DNA from: Pseudomonadota bacterium
GTDB lineage: Bacteria; Pseudomonadota; Gammaproteobacteria; Steroidobacterales; Steroidobacteraceae
Assembly: GCA_025360865.1 (NCBI GenBank)
Contig: JANYBG010000224.1
Span: 1 to 42,916 of the forward strand
DNA: 42,916 nucleotides
Reading direction: 5' to 3'
Shown: one piece after another, positions 25,965 through 33,451 of the stretch
Layout of the letters: each line of letters opens with the position of its first letter
How positions within the stretch are numbered: the stretch's first letter is position 1
Position numbers and translations under genes: made by a program
The notes under the pieces: model-generated
The model's database searches: none
What the model was told of the DNA's origin: nothing
The model's input: the letters and a program-made list of their open reading frames with translations, nothing else

Positions 25965-26452
25965 GAGGGTGGCGCGGCGGCGCGCATCTCCATGCGGCGC
26001 GATCCGGCGGCATCGGCCGCGAGCGTCGAGCTCTCGGCCCGCAGTTGGGCCAGCTCCGCGGCGATTTCGGCCGGCAACGGCGCGGTGGAAACGCCGCCCT
26101 CGTGCTGGCGCACGTGCAGCAGCATGACCTCCGCGCTCGCCGCGACCCCGGGCTTGCCCTCGCACATGAGCTCCAGGGCGACGTGGATGCGCTTGGCATC
26201 CAGGCCCAGGATCCGCAGCAGCACCTCGGTGGTGTCCCCCACCTTCACCTCCCGCAGGTAGTGCAGGTGCATCTCGAGCGTGTACAAGGTGCAGCCAGTG
26301 CGCGCGCGGTAGGCCGCGTCCAGCCCGATGCGGTCCATGAGCGCATCCGTGGACTGGCTGAAGATCAGCCCGTAGTACGCATCGCGCAGGTGGCCGTTGT
26401 AGTCGATCCACTCCGGCAGGACCGGGCTGGCGAAGACGGGTATCCCGGCCAC
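25961..26452 (-). CDS. cdhB: Betainyl-CoA thioesterase, hotdog fold
   Basis: 163 residues. LPEWIDYNGHLRDAYYGLIF near the N terminus is the same motif as in the C-terminal half of the carnitine dehydrogenase fusion (WIDYNGHMTDSRY), and both continue with a matching LYTLEMHL/LYTVETHM strand. It should hydrolyse betainyl-CoA, or a related ester, to free acid and CoA. GTG at 26452 is the start, two bases after the BKACE stop. The C-terminal 30 residues are Ala/Arg-rich and outside the fold. Having both a fused and a free thioesterase in one cluster is redundant and suggests different substrates. Confidence 0.85.
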   Translation of the reverse strand: MAGIPVFASPVLPEWIDYNGHLRDAYYGLIFSQSTDALMDRIGLDAAYRARTGCTLYTLEMHLHYLREVKVGDTTEVLLRILGLDAKRIHVALELMCEGKPGVAASAEVMLLHVRQHEGGVSTAPLPAEIAAELAQLRAESSTLAADAAGSRRMEMRAAAPPS

Positions 26453-26453
26453 G

Positions 26454-27353
26454 TCAGTTCAGCTGCAGCCGCTCGCGGGCCTGCTGCGGGCCGACCACGC
26501 GGGCGCCCATCGCCTCGATAATAGTGCGTGCCTTCTCGACCAGCTGGGCGTTGCTCGCGTAGACGCCCTTGCTCAGGTACAGGTTGTCCTCGAGGCCGAC
26601 GCGCACGTTGCCACCGAGCAGGATCGACTGGGCGACCCAGGGCATCTGCATGCGGCTGATGGCGAAGGAACTCCACACGCTGTTCTCCGGCAGTGTGTTC
26701 ACCATCGCCAGCAGGTGACCGGTATCGGCCGGCACCCCATAGGGGATGCCCGTGCACAGCTGGATCATGGCAGGTCCTGGTACCAGGCCTTCCTTGACCA
26801 TCTGCTTCACAAACCAGAGGTTACCGGTGTCGAACACCTCCATTTCGACCTTCACATTGAGGTCGCGCAGGATCGCCGCGCCCTCGCGGCAGTAGTCCGG
26901 TGTCGAGATGTAGGCGCGGTTGCCGTCGCCGAAGTTAAGCGTGCCACAATCGAGGGTGGCGATGTCGGGCCGGTACAGGCCTTCCGCGCACAGCTCGATG
27001 ACGTGCCGCATGCGCTCCTTCTGGGTGACGAAGTCGGAACCGGCCGCCGGGGTGTCCTTGAGGCCTTCCTTGCCGATGCAGATGTAACCGCCCATGCCGC
27101 AGGTGAGGTTGACCAAGACGTCGACCTGGCTCTCGCGGATGATCTTGACGACCTCGCGGTAGTGCTTCGTGGCCATGCTGAAAGCGCCCGTGTCCGGATC
27201 GCGCACGTGGATGTGTACGATGGCGGCCCCGGCCCGCGCGGCCTCGATGGCGGAATTGGCGATGCCCGCGGGGGTGATCGGGCAGTGCGGGCTCTTGGTG
27301 ACCTTGGTGTCGTCGCCAGTGATCGCGCAGGTGATGATGACGTCAGAGTTCAT
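26454..27353 (-). CDS. cdhC: BKACE-family beta-keto acid cleavage enzyme, dehydrocarnitine-specific
   Basis: 299 residues, DUF849/BKACE family (relatives of Kce). The metal site His47 and His49 is in IVHIHVRDPDTG, the second part is VRVGLEDNLY, and TLDCGTLNFGDGN is conserved. The enzyme is expected to transfer the trimethylammonium-acetyl part of 3-dehydrocarnitine to CoA from acetyl-CoA, giving betainyl-CoA and acetoacetate. Where Kce has Glu14 in its ITGAE motif this protein has Asp (ITGDD), consistent with a different cation at the substrate end, but that is inference. It is the first gene of a four-gene operon; a GAGG ribosome site lies before the ATG. It is divergent from patD over a 119-bp AT-containing promoter region. 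Confidence 0.9.
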   Translation of the reverse strand: MNSDVIITCAITGDDTKVTKSPHCPITPAGIANSAIEAARAGAAIVHIHVRDPDTGAFSMATKHYREVVKIIRESQVDVLVNLTCGMGGYICIGKEGLKDTPAAGSDFVTQKERMRHVIELCAEGLYRPDIATLDCGTLNFGDGNRAYISTPDYCREGAAILRDLNVKVEMEVFDTGNLWFVKQMVKEGLVPGPAMIQLCTGIPYGVPADTGHLLAMVNTLPENSVWSSFAISRMQMPWVAQSILLGGNVRVGLEDNLYLSKGVYASNAQLVEKARTIIEAMGARVVGPQQARERLQLN

Positions 27354-27385
27354 TAAGGGGCCTCACCGAACGTTCGCTGGGGGTG

Positions 27386-27411
27386 TTAATATTATGGGGA
27401 CAATAATATAA
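27386..27411. promoter_or_regulatory. AT-rich inverted repeat in the divergent cdhC/patD promoter
   Basis: ATATTAT (27389-27395) and ATAATAT (27403-27409) are exact complements separated by 7 bp. The minus-strand sequence TTATATTATT at 27402-27411 is the same as at 19694-19703. It lies 33-58 bp from the cdhC start and 62-87 bp from the patD start, a suitable place for a repressor such as the nearby TetR. Confidence 0.5.
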
Positions 27412-27472
27412 CGGGGCGACGCGATGCGGCAAGCTAAGACCGCGCCGCGTGGTTCTAAGAAGGAGGCCGAGC

Positions 27473-28897
27473 GTGCAGACCAAGATGTTGATCGCGGGCC
27501 GGCTGGTCGCCGGCGACGGTGCGGGTGAGTCGATCCTGGATTCGGCGACGGGCAAGCTGATCGCCACGGTGCCGGCGGCGACGCCTGCGCAGGTGGAGGC
27601 GGCCGTCGCCGCCGCGGAGGCCGCCTTCCCGGCCTGGGCGCGGACGCCGCCGAAGGAGCGCGGCACTTTCCTGCTGCGCATCGCCGACCGTATCGAGGCC
27701 GAGGCGGCGGCGTATGCCGCGCTCGAGTCGGGCAACACCGGCAAGCCCCTGGCGGCGATGCTCGCCGATGAGATGCCCTCGATCGCCGACATCTTCCGCT
27801 ACTTCGCCGGAGTCTGTCGCGCGCCCCAGGGACTGGCGGCCGGGGAGTACCTCGCCGGCCACACGAGCATGATCCGCCGCGATCCGGTCGGGGTCGTCGC
27901 CTCGATCGCCCCATGGAACTACCCTTTGATGATGGCCGTGTGGAAGATCGCTCCCGCGATCGCCGCCGGCAACACGCTCATCCTCAAGCCCTCCGAGCAG
28001 ACCCCGCTCACGACGCTCAAGCTCGCCGAGCTGTTCGCGGAAATCCTGCCGCCCGGTGTGGTGAACGTCGTCTGCGGGCGCGGCGAGCCGGTCGGGCGCC
28101 TGCTCACGAGCCACCCGCGCGTGCGCATGGTCTCCCTCACCGGTTCCATCGGCACGGGACAGAAGATCCTGGCCGGCGCGGCCGACAACATGAAGCGCAC
28201 GCACATGGAACTCGGCGGTAAGGCTCCGGTCATCGTGTTCGACGACGCGGACATCGCCGAGGTGGTAGCGGGCGTGCGCACCTTCGGCTACTACAACGCC
28301 GGCCAGGACTGCACGGCGGCCTGCCGCATGTACGTGGGCAAGGGCATTTATGAGAAGGTCGTGGCGGAGCTGACGACCGCGGTGCGCTCGATCAAGCTCG
28401 GCACGCAGCAGGAGGAGGGGGTGGAACTCGGACCGCTGATCTCGGCGGCGCAGCGCGAGCGGGTCGCCGAGATGGTCGACCGCGCGGCCGCATCCAAGCA
28501 CGTGCAGATAACCACGGGCGGCAAGCCGCGTGCCGGTGGGGGCTTCTTCTACGAGCCGACCGTCATCGCCGGCGCCCGCCAGCACGATGAGATCGTGCAG
28601 CGCGAGGTTTTCGGTCCGGTTGTGTCTCTCACGCCTTTCAGCGATACCGACGAGGCGGTCCGCTGGGCGAATGACTCCGAGTATGGTCTGGCCTCATCGA
28701 TCTGGACCCGCGACATCGCGAAGGCGATGAACGTGGCGTCGCAGCTGCAGTACGGGGTCACCTGGATCAACACGCACTTCGCCACTGTCAACGAGATGCC
28801 CCACGGCGGCTTCAAACGCTCCGGTTACGGCAAGGACCTCTCGGTGTACGCGCTGGAGGACTACACCGTTACGCGCCATGTGATGGTGAAGCTCTGA
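27473..28897 (+). CDS. patD: Aldehyde dehydrogenase, PatD-like (4-aminobutyraldehyde or 4-trimethylaminobutyraldehyde dehydrogenase)
   Basis: 474 residues, the same length as E. coli PatD, and similar throughout: [55 protein letters not shown] and [14 protein letters not shown]. The catalytic Cys is residue 280, the general base Glu246. It oxidises a C4 amino-aldehyde with NAD(P). In PatD the product is GABA; the mammalian relative TMABADH makes gamma-butyrobetaine from 4-trimethylaminobutyraldehyde. Here it shares a promoter with carnitine genes and precedes a Pot-type binding protein, so either substrate fits. AAGGAGG at 27460-27466, six bases before the GTG, fixes the start; the ATG at 27485 is too late. 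Confidence 0.9.
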   Translation: MQTKMLIAGRLVAGDGAGESILDSATGKLIATVPAATPAQVEAAVAAAEAAFPAWARTPPKERGTFLLRIADRIEAEAAAYAALESGNTGKPLAAMLADEMPSIADIFRYFAGVCRAPQGLAAGEYLAGHTSMIRRDPVGVVASIAPWNYPLMMAVWKIAPAIAAGNTLILKPSEQTPLTTLKLAELFAEILPPGVVNVVCGRGEPVGRLLTSHPRVRMVSLTGSIGTGQKILAGAADNMKRTHMELGGKAPVIVFDDADIAEVVAGVRTFGYYNAGQDCTAACRMYVGKGIYEKVVAELTTAVRSIKLGTQQEEGVELGPLISAAQRERVAEMVDRAAASKHVQITTGGKPRAGGGFFYEPTVIAGARQHDEIVQREVFGPVVSLTPFSDTDEAVRWANDSEYGLASSIWTRDIAKAMNVASQLQYGVTWINTHFATVNEMPHGGFKRSGYGKDLSVYALEDYTVTRHVMVKL

Positions 28898-28899
28898 GC

Positions 28900-30033
28900 G
28901 TGCTGCCCGGTTCGCGCGCCCAAGCGCTGCTGCGCGCCCTTGAGGTGGGTGCGTTGCTTGCGCTGGCCGCGTGCGGCGGCGGCGCGCGCCCGGGCGCGCC
29001 GGCCGAGGAGGCCAAGGAGCTGCACGTCTACAACTGGGCGGACTACATCGGCAAGGACACGATCGCCGAGTTCGAGAGGCGCACCGGTATCAAGGTGATC
29101 TACGACACCTACGACGCGGATGAGACGCTGGAGGCGAAGATGATGGCCGGGGACTCCGGCTACGACGTGGTCAGCACCTCGACCGATTATTTCGCCCGGC
29201 AGATCAAGGCGGGCATCTACCAGCCCCTCGACCGGACGCTCCTGCCGAACTGGAAGAACCTGGACCCGCACGTGCTGGCGCTCGAGGCGGCGGCGGACCC
29301 GGGCAACGCCCACGCGATGCCCTACCTGCGGCACGTGAACGGGTTCGCCTACAACGTCGACATGATCCGCATCCGCATGCCAAATGCTCCCGTGGACAGC
29401 CTGGATATGATCTTCAAGCCCGAGATCCTCGAGCGCTTCGCCGACTGCGGCGTCACCTTCCTCGACTCCCCCGAGGACGTGCTGCAGCTGGCGCTGAATT
29501 ACCTGCGCCTGGACCCCAACACGACCCGCCCCGAGGATTACGCGCAGGCCGAGAAATTGCTGCTCAAGGTCCGTCCCTACATCCGCGCATTCGACTCCAG
29601 CGAATACATGAACGGGCTCGCCACCGGGGACTTCTGCATCTCAATGTCCTGGTCGGGGGACTATGCGACCTCGCGGGCGCGCGCCAAGGCCGCCGGAGTC
29701 GATGTGAACCTCGCCTTCACCGTGCCCAAGGAGGGCGCCAACGGCTCGTTCGACGCGCTGCTGATTCCCGCCGACGCGCCGCATCGCCTGGCAGCCCACA
29801 AATTCCTCGACTTCATACTGGAGCCCGAAGTGATCGCGCAGATCACCAACGAGATCCACTACGGTAACGACAACATCGCCGCCAACCCCTTCGTGAAGCC
29901 GGCCATCCTCCACGACCCGACGATCTATCCGACGCCTGCGATCGAGACGCGGCTGTATATGGCCACGGAAGCATCGCCCACGCTCGAACGCCTGCGCACG
30001 CGCACCTGGACGCGCATAAAGACCGACCTTTAG
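28900..30033 (+). CDS. potF: PotF-like polyamine-binding protein, predicted lipoprotein
   Basis: 377 residues, ABC-transporter periplasmic binding protein of the PotD/PotF family. Family segments are LHVYNWADYIGKDTIAEFER, VIYDTYDADETLEAKMMAG, QPLDRTLLPNWKNLDP, GVTFLDSPEDVLQLALNYL and MSWSGDYATSRA. The N terminus has a short hydrophobic stretch ending LALAAC, a lipobox with Cys25, so it may be anchored by lipid rather than free. The NWSDY of PotF is NWADY here (Ser to Ala in the ligand pocket) while the SWSGD aromatic-Asp element is kept; ligand range may differ. GTG at 28900 lies three bases after the patD stop. Permeases PotH/PotI are convergent next to it. Confidence 0.88.
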   Translation: MLPGSRAQALLRALEVGALLALAACGGGARPGAPAEEAKELHVYNWADYIGKDTIAEFERRTGIKVIYDTYDADETLEAKMMAGDSGYDVVSTSTDYFARQIKAGIYQPLDRTLLPNWKNLDPHVLALEAAADPGNAHAMPYLRHVNGFAYNVDMIRIRMPNAPVDSLDMIFKPEILERFADCGVTFLDSPEDVLQLALNYLRLDPNTTRPEDYAQAEKLLLKVRPYIRAFDSSEYMNGLATGDFCISMSWSGDYATSRARAKAAGVDVNLAFTVPKEGANGSFDALLIPADAPHRLAAHKFLDFILEPEVIAQITNEIHYGNDNIAANPFVKPAILHDPTIYPTPAIETRLYMATEASPTLERLRTRTWTRIKTDL

Positions 30034-30051
30034 TGGAGTGAGCGGCCGGCT

Positions 30052-30882
30052 TCAGCTGCCGGCCAGACGGATATCGGCGGCCCGCCTGCGGTCGCCGCGA
30101 ACCATGAGATAGCCCGCGGTGACCACGCACGCCCCCACGGCGCAGACGATAATGCTCGCCAGCGCGTTGATGTCCGGGCTCACCCCAAGCTTCACCTTCG
30201 AGTAGATGACCATCGGCAGCGTGCTTGCCCCGGGGCCCGCCACGAAGCTCGAGATCACAAGGTCATCCAGGGAGAGGGTGAACGACAGGAGCCAGCTCGA
30301 TATCAGCGCGGGCGCGATGATCGGCAGGGTGATCTCCATGAACGCCCGCAGCGGGCTCGCACCCAGATCCATCGCGGCCTCCTCCAGCGCCCGGTCCGCG
30401 GCCTGCAGGCGTGACTGCACGGTGATCGTGACGTAGGCGGAGCAGAAGGTGACGTGCGAGAGCACGATGGTCGTGAACCCACGGTGCGGCCAGGCGAATA
30501 GCTGCAGCATGGACACGAACAACAGGAGCTGGGTGATGCCGGTGATGATCTCGGGCATCACCAGCGGCGCGTTCACCATCCCGGTGAGCAGCAGCCGGCC
30601 GCGGAAACGCGTGAAGCGCACCAGCGCGATGGCCGCCAGCGTGCCCAGGATGAGCGCGCCGGTGGAGGCGGCGATCGCCACTTCCAGTGACAGGAGCGCG
30701 GCCTGCAGCAGCTGCCGGTTATGCATCAGTTCGCCGTACCAGGCCGTGGAGAACCCGCCCCAGACATTCACCAGCGGAGAGGCGTTGAAGGAGTAGCCGA
30801 TCAGCACCAGAATCGGCAGGTACAAAATCGAGATGCCGGCGAACAGCATCGTGTTGAGGAATGCCGAAGAGCGTCGGTCCAC
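30052..30882 (-). CDS. potI: Polyamine-type ABC transporter permease, PotI-like
   Basis: 276 residues with about six membrane segments; the first is NTMLFAGISILYLPILVLIGYSF. The coupling helix (EAA loop) that contacts the ATPase reads EEAAMDLGASPLRAFMEITLPIIAPAL. It pairs with PotH to form the transmembrane channel of a putrescine- or spermidine-type importer. The start is GTG at 30882, sharing one base with the potH stop, so the two are translationally coupled. It converges on potF with an 18-bp gap. The ATPase is not adjacent but lies at 40490-41635. Confidence 0.9.
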   Translation of the reverse strand: MDRRSSAFLNTMLFAGISILYLPILVLIGYSFNASPLVNVWGGFSTAWYGELMHNRQLLQAALLSLEVAIAASTGALILGTLAAIALVRFTRFRGRLLLTGMVNAPLVMPEIITGITQLLLFVSMLQLFAWPHRGFTTIVLSHVTFCSAYVTITVQSRLQAADRALEEAAMDLGASPLRAFMEITLPIIAPALISSWLLSFTLSLDDLVISSFVAGPGASTLPMVIYSKVKLGVSPDINALASIIVCAVGACVVTAGYLMVRGDRRRAADIRLAGS

Positions 30883-31772
30883 TAGGCCTCGATCTGCCGC
30901 ACGTTGTAATACTGGTAGATCGCGATCGGACCGGCGAGCAGCAGCAGGAAGGCGATCGCCACGGCCGACGCCACCGGCCAGTCGTGGTTGCCGAAGAACT
31001 CATCCCAAAGCACCCGGCCGATCATGAGGTTGTTCGGGCCACCCAGGAGCGAGGGGATGACGAACTCGCCCACCGCGGGGATGAACACCAGCATCGCCCC
31101 GGCGATGACCCCGGGAATCGACAGCGGCAGCGTCACGTCAAGGAAAGCCCGCCGCGGCGTGCTGCCGAGGTCGCTCGCCGCCTCGAGCAGCGTCGGGTCG
31201 AGCTTCTCAAGCGTCGCGAACAGCGGCAGCACCATGAACGGCAGGTAGGAGTAAATGATGCCGATGTAGACCGCGACGCCGGTGTGCATGATGTGGAATG
31301 GCTGGTGGATCAGGCCCAGCCGCAGCAGCATCGTGTTAAGGAATCCGTTGTCACGGATGATTCCCTCCAGCGCGTACACGCGCAGGAGGAAAGAGGTCCA
31401 GAACGGCAGCATCAGCACCAACAGCAGTAGGTTCTGCGTGGACTTCGGCGCGCGCGCGATGGCATAGGCCATCGGATAGCCGAGCAGAAGACAGATGAGC
31501 GTTGAGAAGAACGCCGTGCGCAGCGAGTAAAGGTACGCGACGCCGTAAACCTGGTCGGTGAGCAGGTAGCGGTAGTTGCCCAGCGTGACCCGCAGCTGCA
31601 GGTGGTGATCGGCCGTCCACGAGATCACGTCCGTGAACGGGGGCACGCGCGGGGCGGCCTCGGCGAAGCTGATCTTGAAGGCGAAGGCAAACGGGATCAG
31701 GAAGAAGACAAACAGGAATATGAGCGGCGGCAGGATGATCAGCCAGCGGCCCGGGCGCCAGGGGTTTTTCAT
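30882..31772 (-). CDS. potH: Polyamine-type ABC transporter permease, PotH-like
   Basis: 296 residues from ATG 31772 (E. coli PotH is slightly longer). It begins KNPWRPGRWLIILPPLIFLFVFFLIPFAFAF, a typical first helix. The EAA loop is LEAASDLGSTPRRAFLDVTLPLSIPGV. The final helix ends near PIAIYQYYNVRQIEA. Longer N-terminal extension to 31862 adds a charged, non-homologous sequence and was not used. The gene is divergent from the TetR-Rieske regulator at 31883, with about 110 bp between, so that regulator may control it. First gene of the potHI pair. Confidence 0.88.
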   Translation of the reverse strand: MKNPWRPGRWLIILPPLIFLFVFFLIPFAFAFKISFAEAAPRVPPFTDVISWTADHHLQLRVTLGNYRYLLTDQVYGVAYLYSLRTAFFSTLICLLLGYPMAYAIARAPKSTQNLLLLVLMLPFWTSFLLRVYALEGIIRDNGFLNTMLLRLGLIHQPFHIMHTGVAVYIGIIYSYLPFMVLPLFATLEKLDPTLLEAASDLGSTPRRAFLDVTLPLSIPGVIAGAMLVFIPAVGEFVIPSLLGGPNNLMIGRVLWDEFFGNHDWPVASAVAIAFLLLLAGPIAIYQYYNVRQIEA

Positions 31773-31882
31773 GTTGTGCGATTTGCTCGTGCCTGCGCGC
31801 ATTGTGCGGGATAATCTCGCCGCCGGTGCAACAATTGCCTGAAGGGCGCGAACTCTTGCCAAGGCCGCGGGTGTAGCAACAA

Positions 31883-33451
31883 GTGTCTGGCCCCAGAACT
31901 TCCACGACGATCCCCGGAGCGTCCGCCGGCAACGGCAACACGCGCATCCGCCAGCGTCGGCGCCTGATCGACGCCTGCATTTCCGCGCTGCACATCTACG
32001 GGCCCTCGCGTACCACCGTGGAGAAAGTCGTGGCGCTGGCGGATCTGTCCCCCGGGATCGTGCGTTTCTATTTCGATTCCAAGGCGGCGATGCTGGTCGC
32101 CTCTCTGGAGTACCTGGCCGCGGAATTCGAGCACCGCGTCATGGCCCCGGTCGCGCAACTGAAGGATACCCCGGTCGCGGCGCTGCGGCTGCTCGTGGAC
32201 CTGTACCTGGACGCGGACATCGCCAGTCCTCGCAAGGTCTCGGTCTGGTACTCATTCTGGGGCGAGGCCAGCTCGCGCCAGGAGTACTACGACATCTGCG
32301 GCAAGAAGGACGATGACTTCGCGGCACTGGTGCGCGAACTCATCCAGCGCCTGATCGCCGCAAGCGGCGCGAAGCACCTGGATGCCGATGGGGTAGCCCT
32401 GGGCCTGATCGGGGTACTCGAGATCCTGTGGCAGGGCTTCGCCTTCCAGAGCGAGGCCAACATCAATCGCGCCGAGGCGGTGGGCCGCTCGCTGGCGTTC
32501 CTGCGGTCGGTATTTCCTGGGGAGTTCGCCGCCGAACCGGCCGCGCCGCCGCGGCCGGTGAGCACCGCCGCCGGCGCGCGCCTGCCGGCAAGCGCTTACG
32601 CCGATGCCAAGCTCCTGCGCGCCGAGCGCGAACAACTTCTGCGCACCGCGTGGCAGGTGCTCGGACACGAGGCCGAGTTGCGCATGGCGGGGGATTTCCT
32701 GACCGGGGACCTCGCCGGTGAGCGGGTGCTGGTGGTGCGCGCCGAGCGCGACCGCCTGCATGGCTTCCGCAATACCTGCCGGCGCAGTCCGCACGCGCTG
32801 GTGGCCGAGCGGCGCGGACACCTGCAAAGCGCCATCCGCTGCGCGACCCACGCGCTCACCTATACATTCGATGGGCAGCTGGTCGAGGGCAACACCCCGG
32901 GCGATCTCACCCCGCTGGAGATCACCACGCGCGGCCGGCTGGTGCTGGCCCGGGGCGCCGCGCCGCAGGTCGAATCGCGCGCGAGCGCCAGTCTCTGGGA
33001 TGCCTGCGGAGAACCGGTCGCCGGCGGCTTCGCCGAGCGCGACGTCGCGGCCGACTGGAAGGTGCTGGTGGAGCAGTGGCTGGAAAACCCGCAGCCGACC
33101 CAGCACTACCTGTTCCCGAACCAGCTGGTGGACGTGCGCCCCGCCGGGGCGGTGATCCTGCAGGTGACGCCAGGTTTCCCGGGCTACGCGCGCCTGCGCC
33201 GCTTCGATTTCAGCAACGAAGCGGCCGGAAAACGCGGCAGCCGCGCGGCGCGCGATGTCTGGCGGCGCGAAACCGACGCCTGGGTCGGCGAGCAGGTTCA
33301 GCTGGCCGAGTCCACCCAGTCCGGCCTTCTGGAAGCGGGCAACGAGCCAGGTGACGCGGGACCTGTGGCGCCCGCGCTGGCGGAGTTCCGCGACGCCATC
33401 ACCCGCCTGCTGGAGATGCTACCCGCTAGGCAAAGCGAGCGGGGGCGCTAG
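31883..33451 (+). CDS. BetI/TetR-type regulator fused to a degenerate Rieske oxygenase-like domain
   Basis: 522 residues, about 300 more than a normal TetR protein. Residues 24-70 form the helix-turn-helix (RRRLIDACISALHIYG, TTVEKVVALADLSPGIVRFYF), and 70-212 a BetI-like ligand domain with KVSVWYSFWGEAS. After an Ala/Pro-rich linker, 250-360 resemble a Rieske domain: TAWQVLGHEAELRMAGDFL, VLVVRAERDRLHGFRN. Cluster ligands are only partly kept: Cys299 is followed by Arg-Arg where Cys-x-His is needed, while Cys320 and His323 match CxxH. Residues 390-515 match the oxygenase C-terminal region (DWKVLVEQWLENPQPTQHYL, FPNQLVDVRP, GNEPGDAGPVAPALAEFRD), but about 80-90 residues carrying iron ligands are missing. 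Catalysis is unlikely; a sensor role is inferred. GTG start, no clear ribosome site. The 3' end overlaps the opposing Rieske gene by 26 bp. Confidence 0.82.
   Translation: MSGPRTSTTIPGASAGNGNTRIRQRRRLIDACISALHIYGPSRTTVEKVVALADLSPGIVRFYFDSKAAMLVASLEYLAAEFEHRVMAPVAQLKDTPVAALRLLVDLYLDADIASPRKVSVWYSFWGEASSRQEYYDICGKKDDDFAALVRELIQRLIAASGAKHLDADGVALGLIGVLEILWQGFAFQSEANINRAEAVGRSLAFLRSVFPGEFAAEPAAPPRPVSTAAGARLPASAYADAKLLRAEREQLLRTAWQVLGHEAELRMAGDFLTGDLAGERVLVVRAERDRLHGFRNTCRRSPHALVAERRGHLQSAIRCATHALTYTFDGQLVEGNTPGDLTPLEITTRGRLVLARGAAPQVESRASASLWDACGEPVAGGFAERDVAADWKVLVEQWLENPQPTQHYLFPNQLVDVRPAGAVILQVTPGFPGYARLRRFDFSNEAAGKRGSRAARDVWRRETDAWVGEQVQLAESTQSGLLEAGNEPGDAGPVAPALAEFRDAITRLLEMLPARQSERGR

Noticed and set aside
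24774-26261. Plus-strand open frame of 495 codons
   Set aside because: Antisense of the NDP-forming ligase and thioesterase; no ribosome site or motif.
25965-26411. N-terminal extension of the NDP-forming ligase
   Set aside because: It would run through the thioesterase gene in another frame; the ATG at 25964 overlaps the thioesterase stop and gives a normal N terminus.
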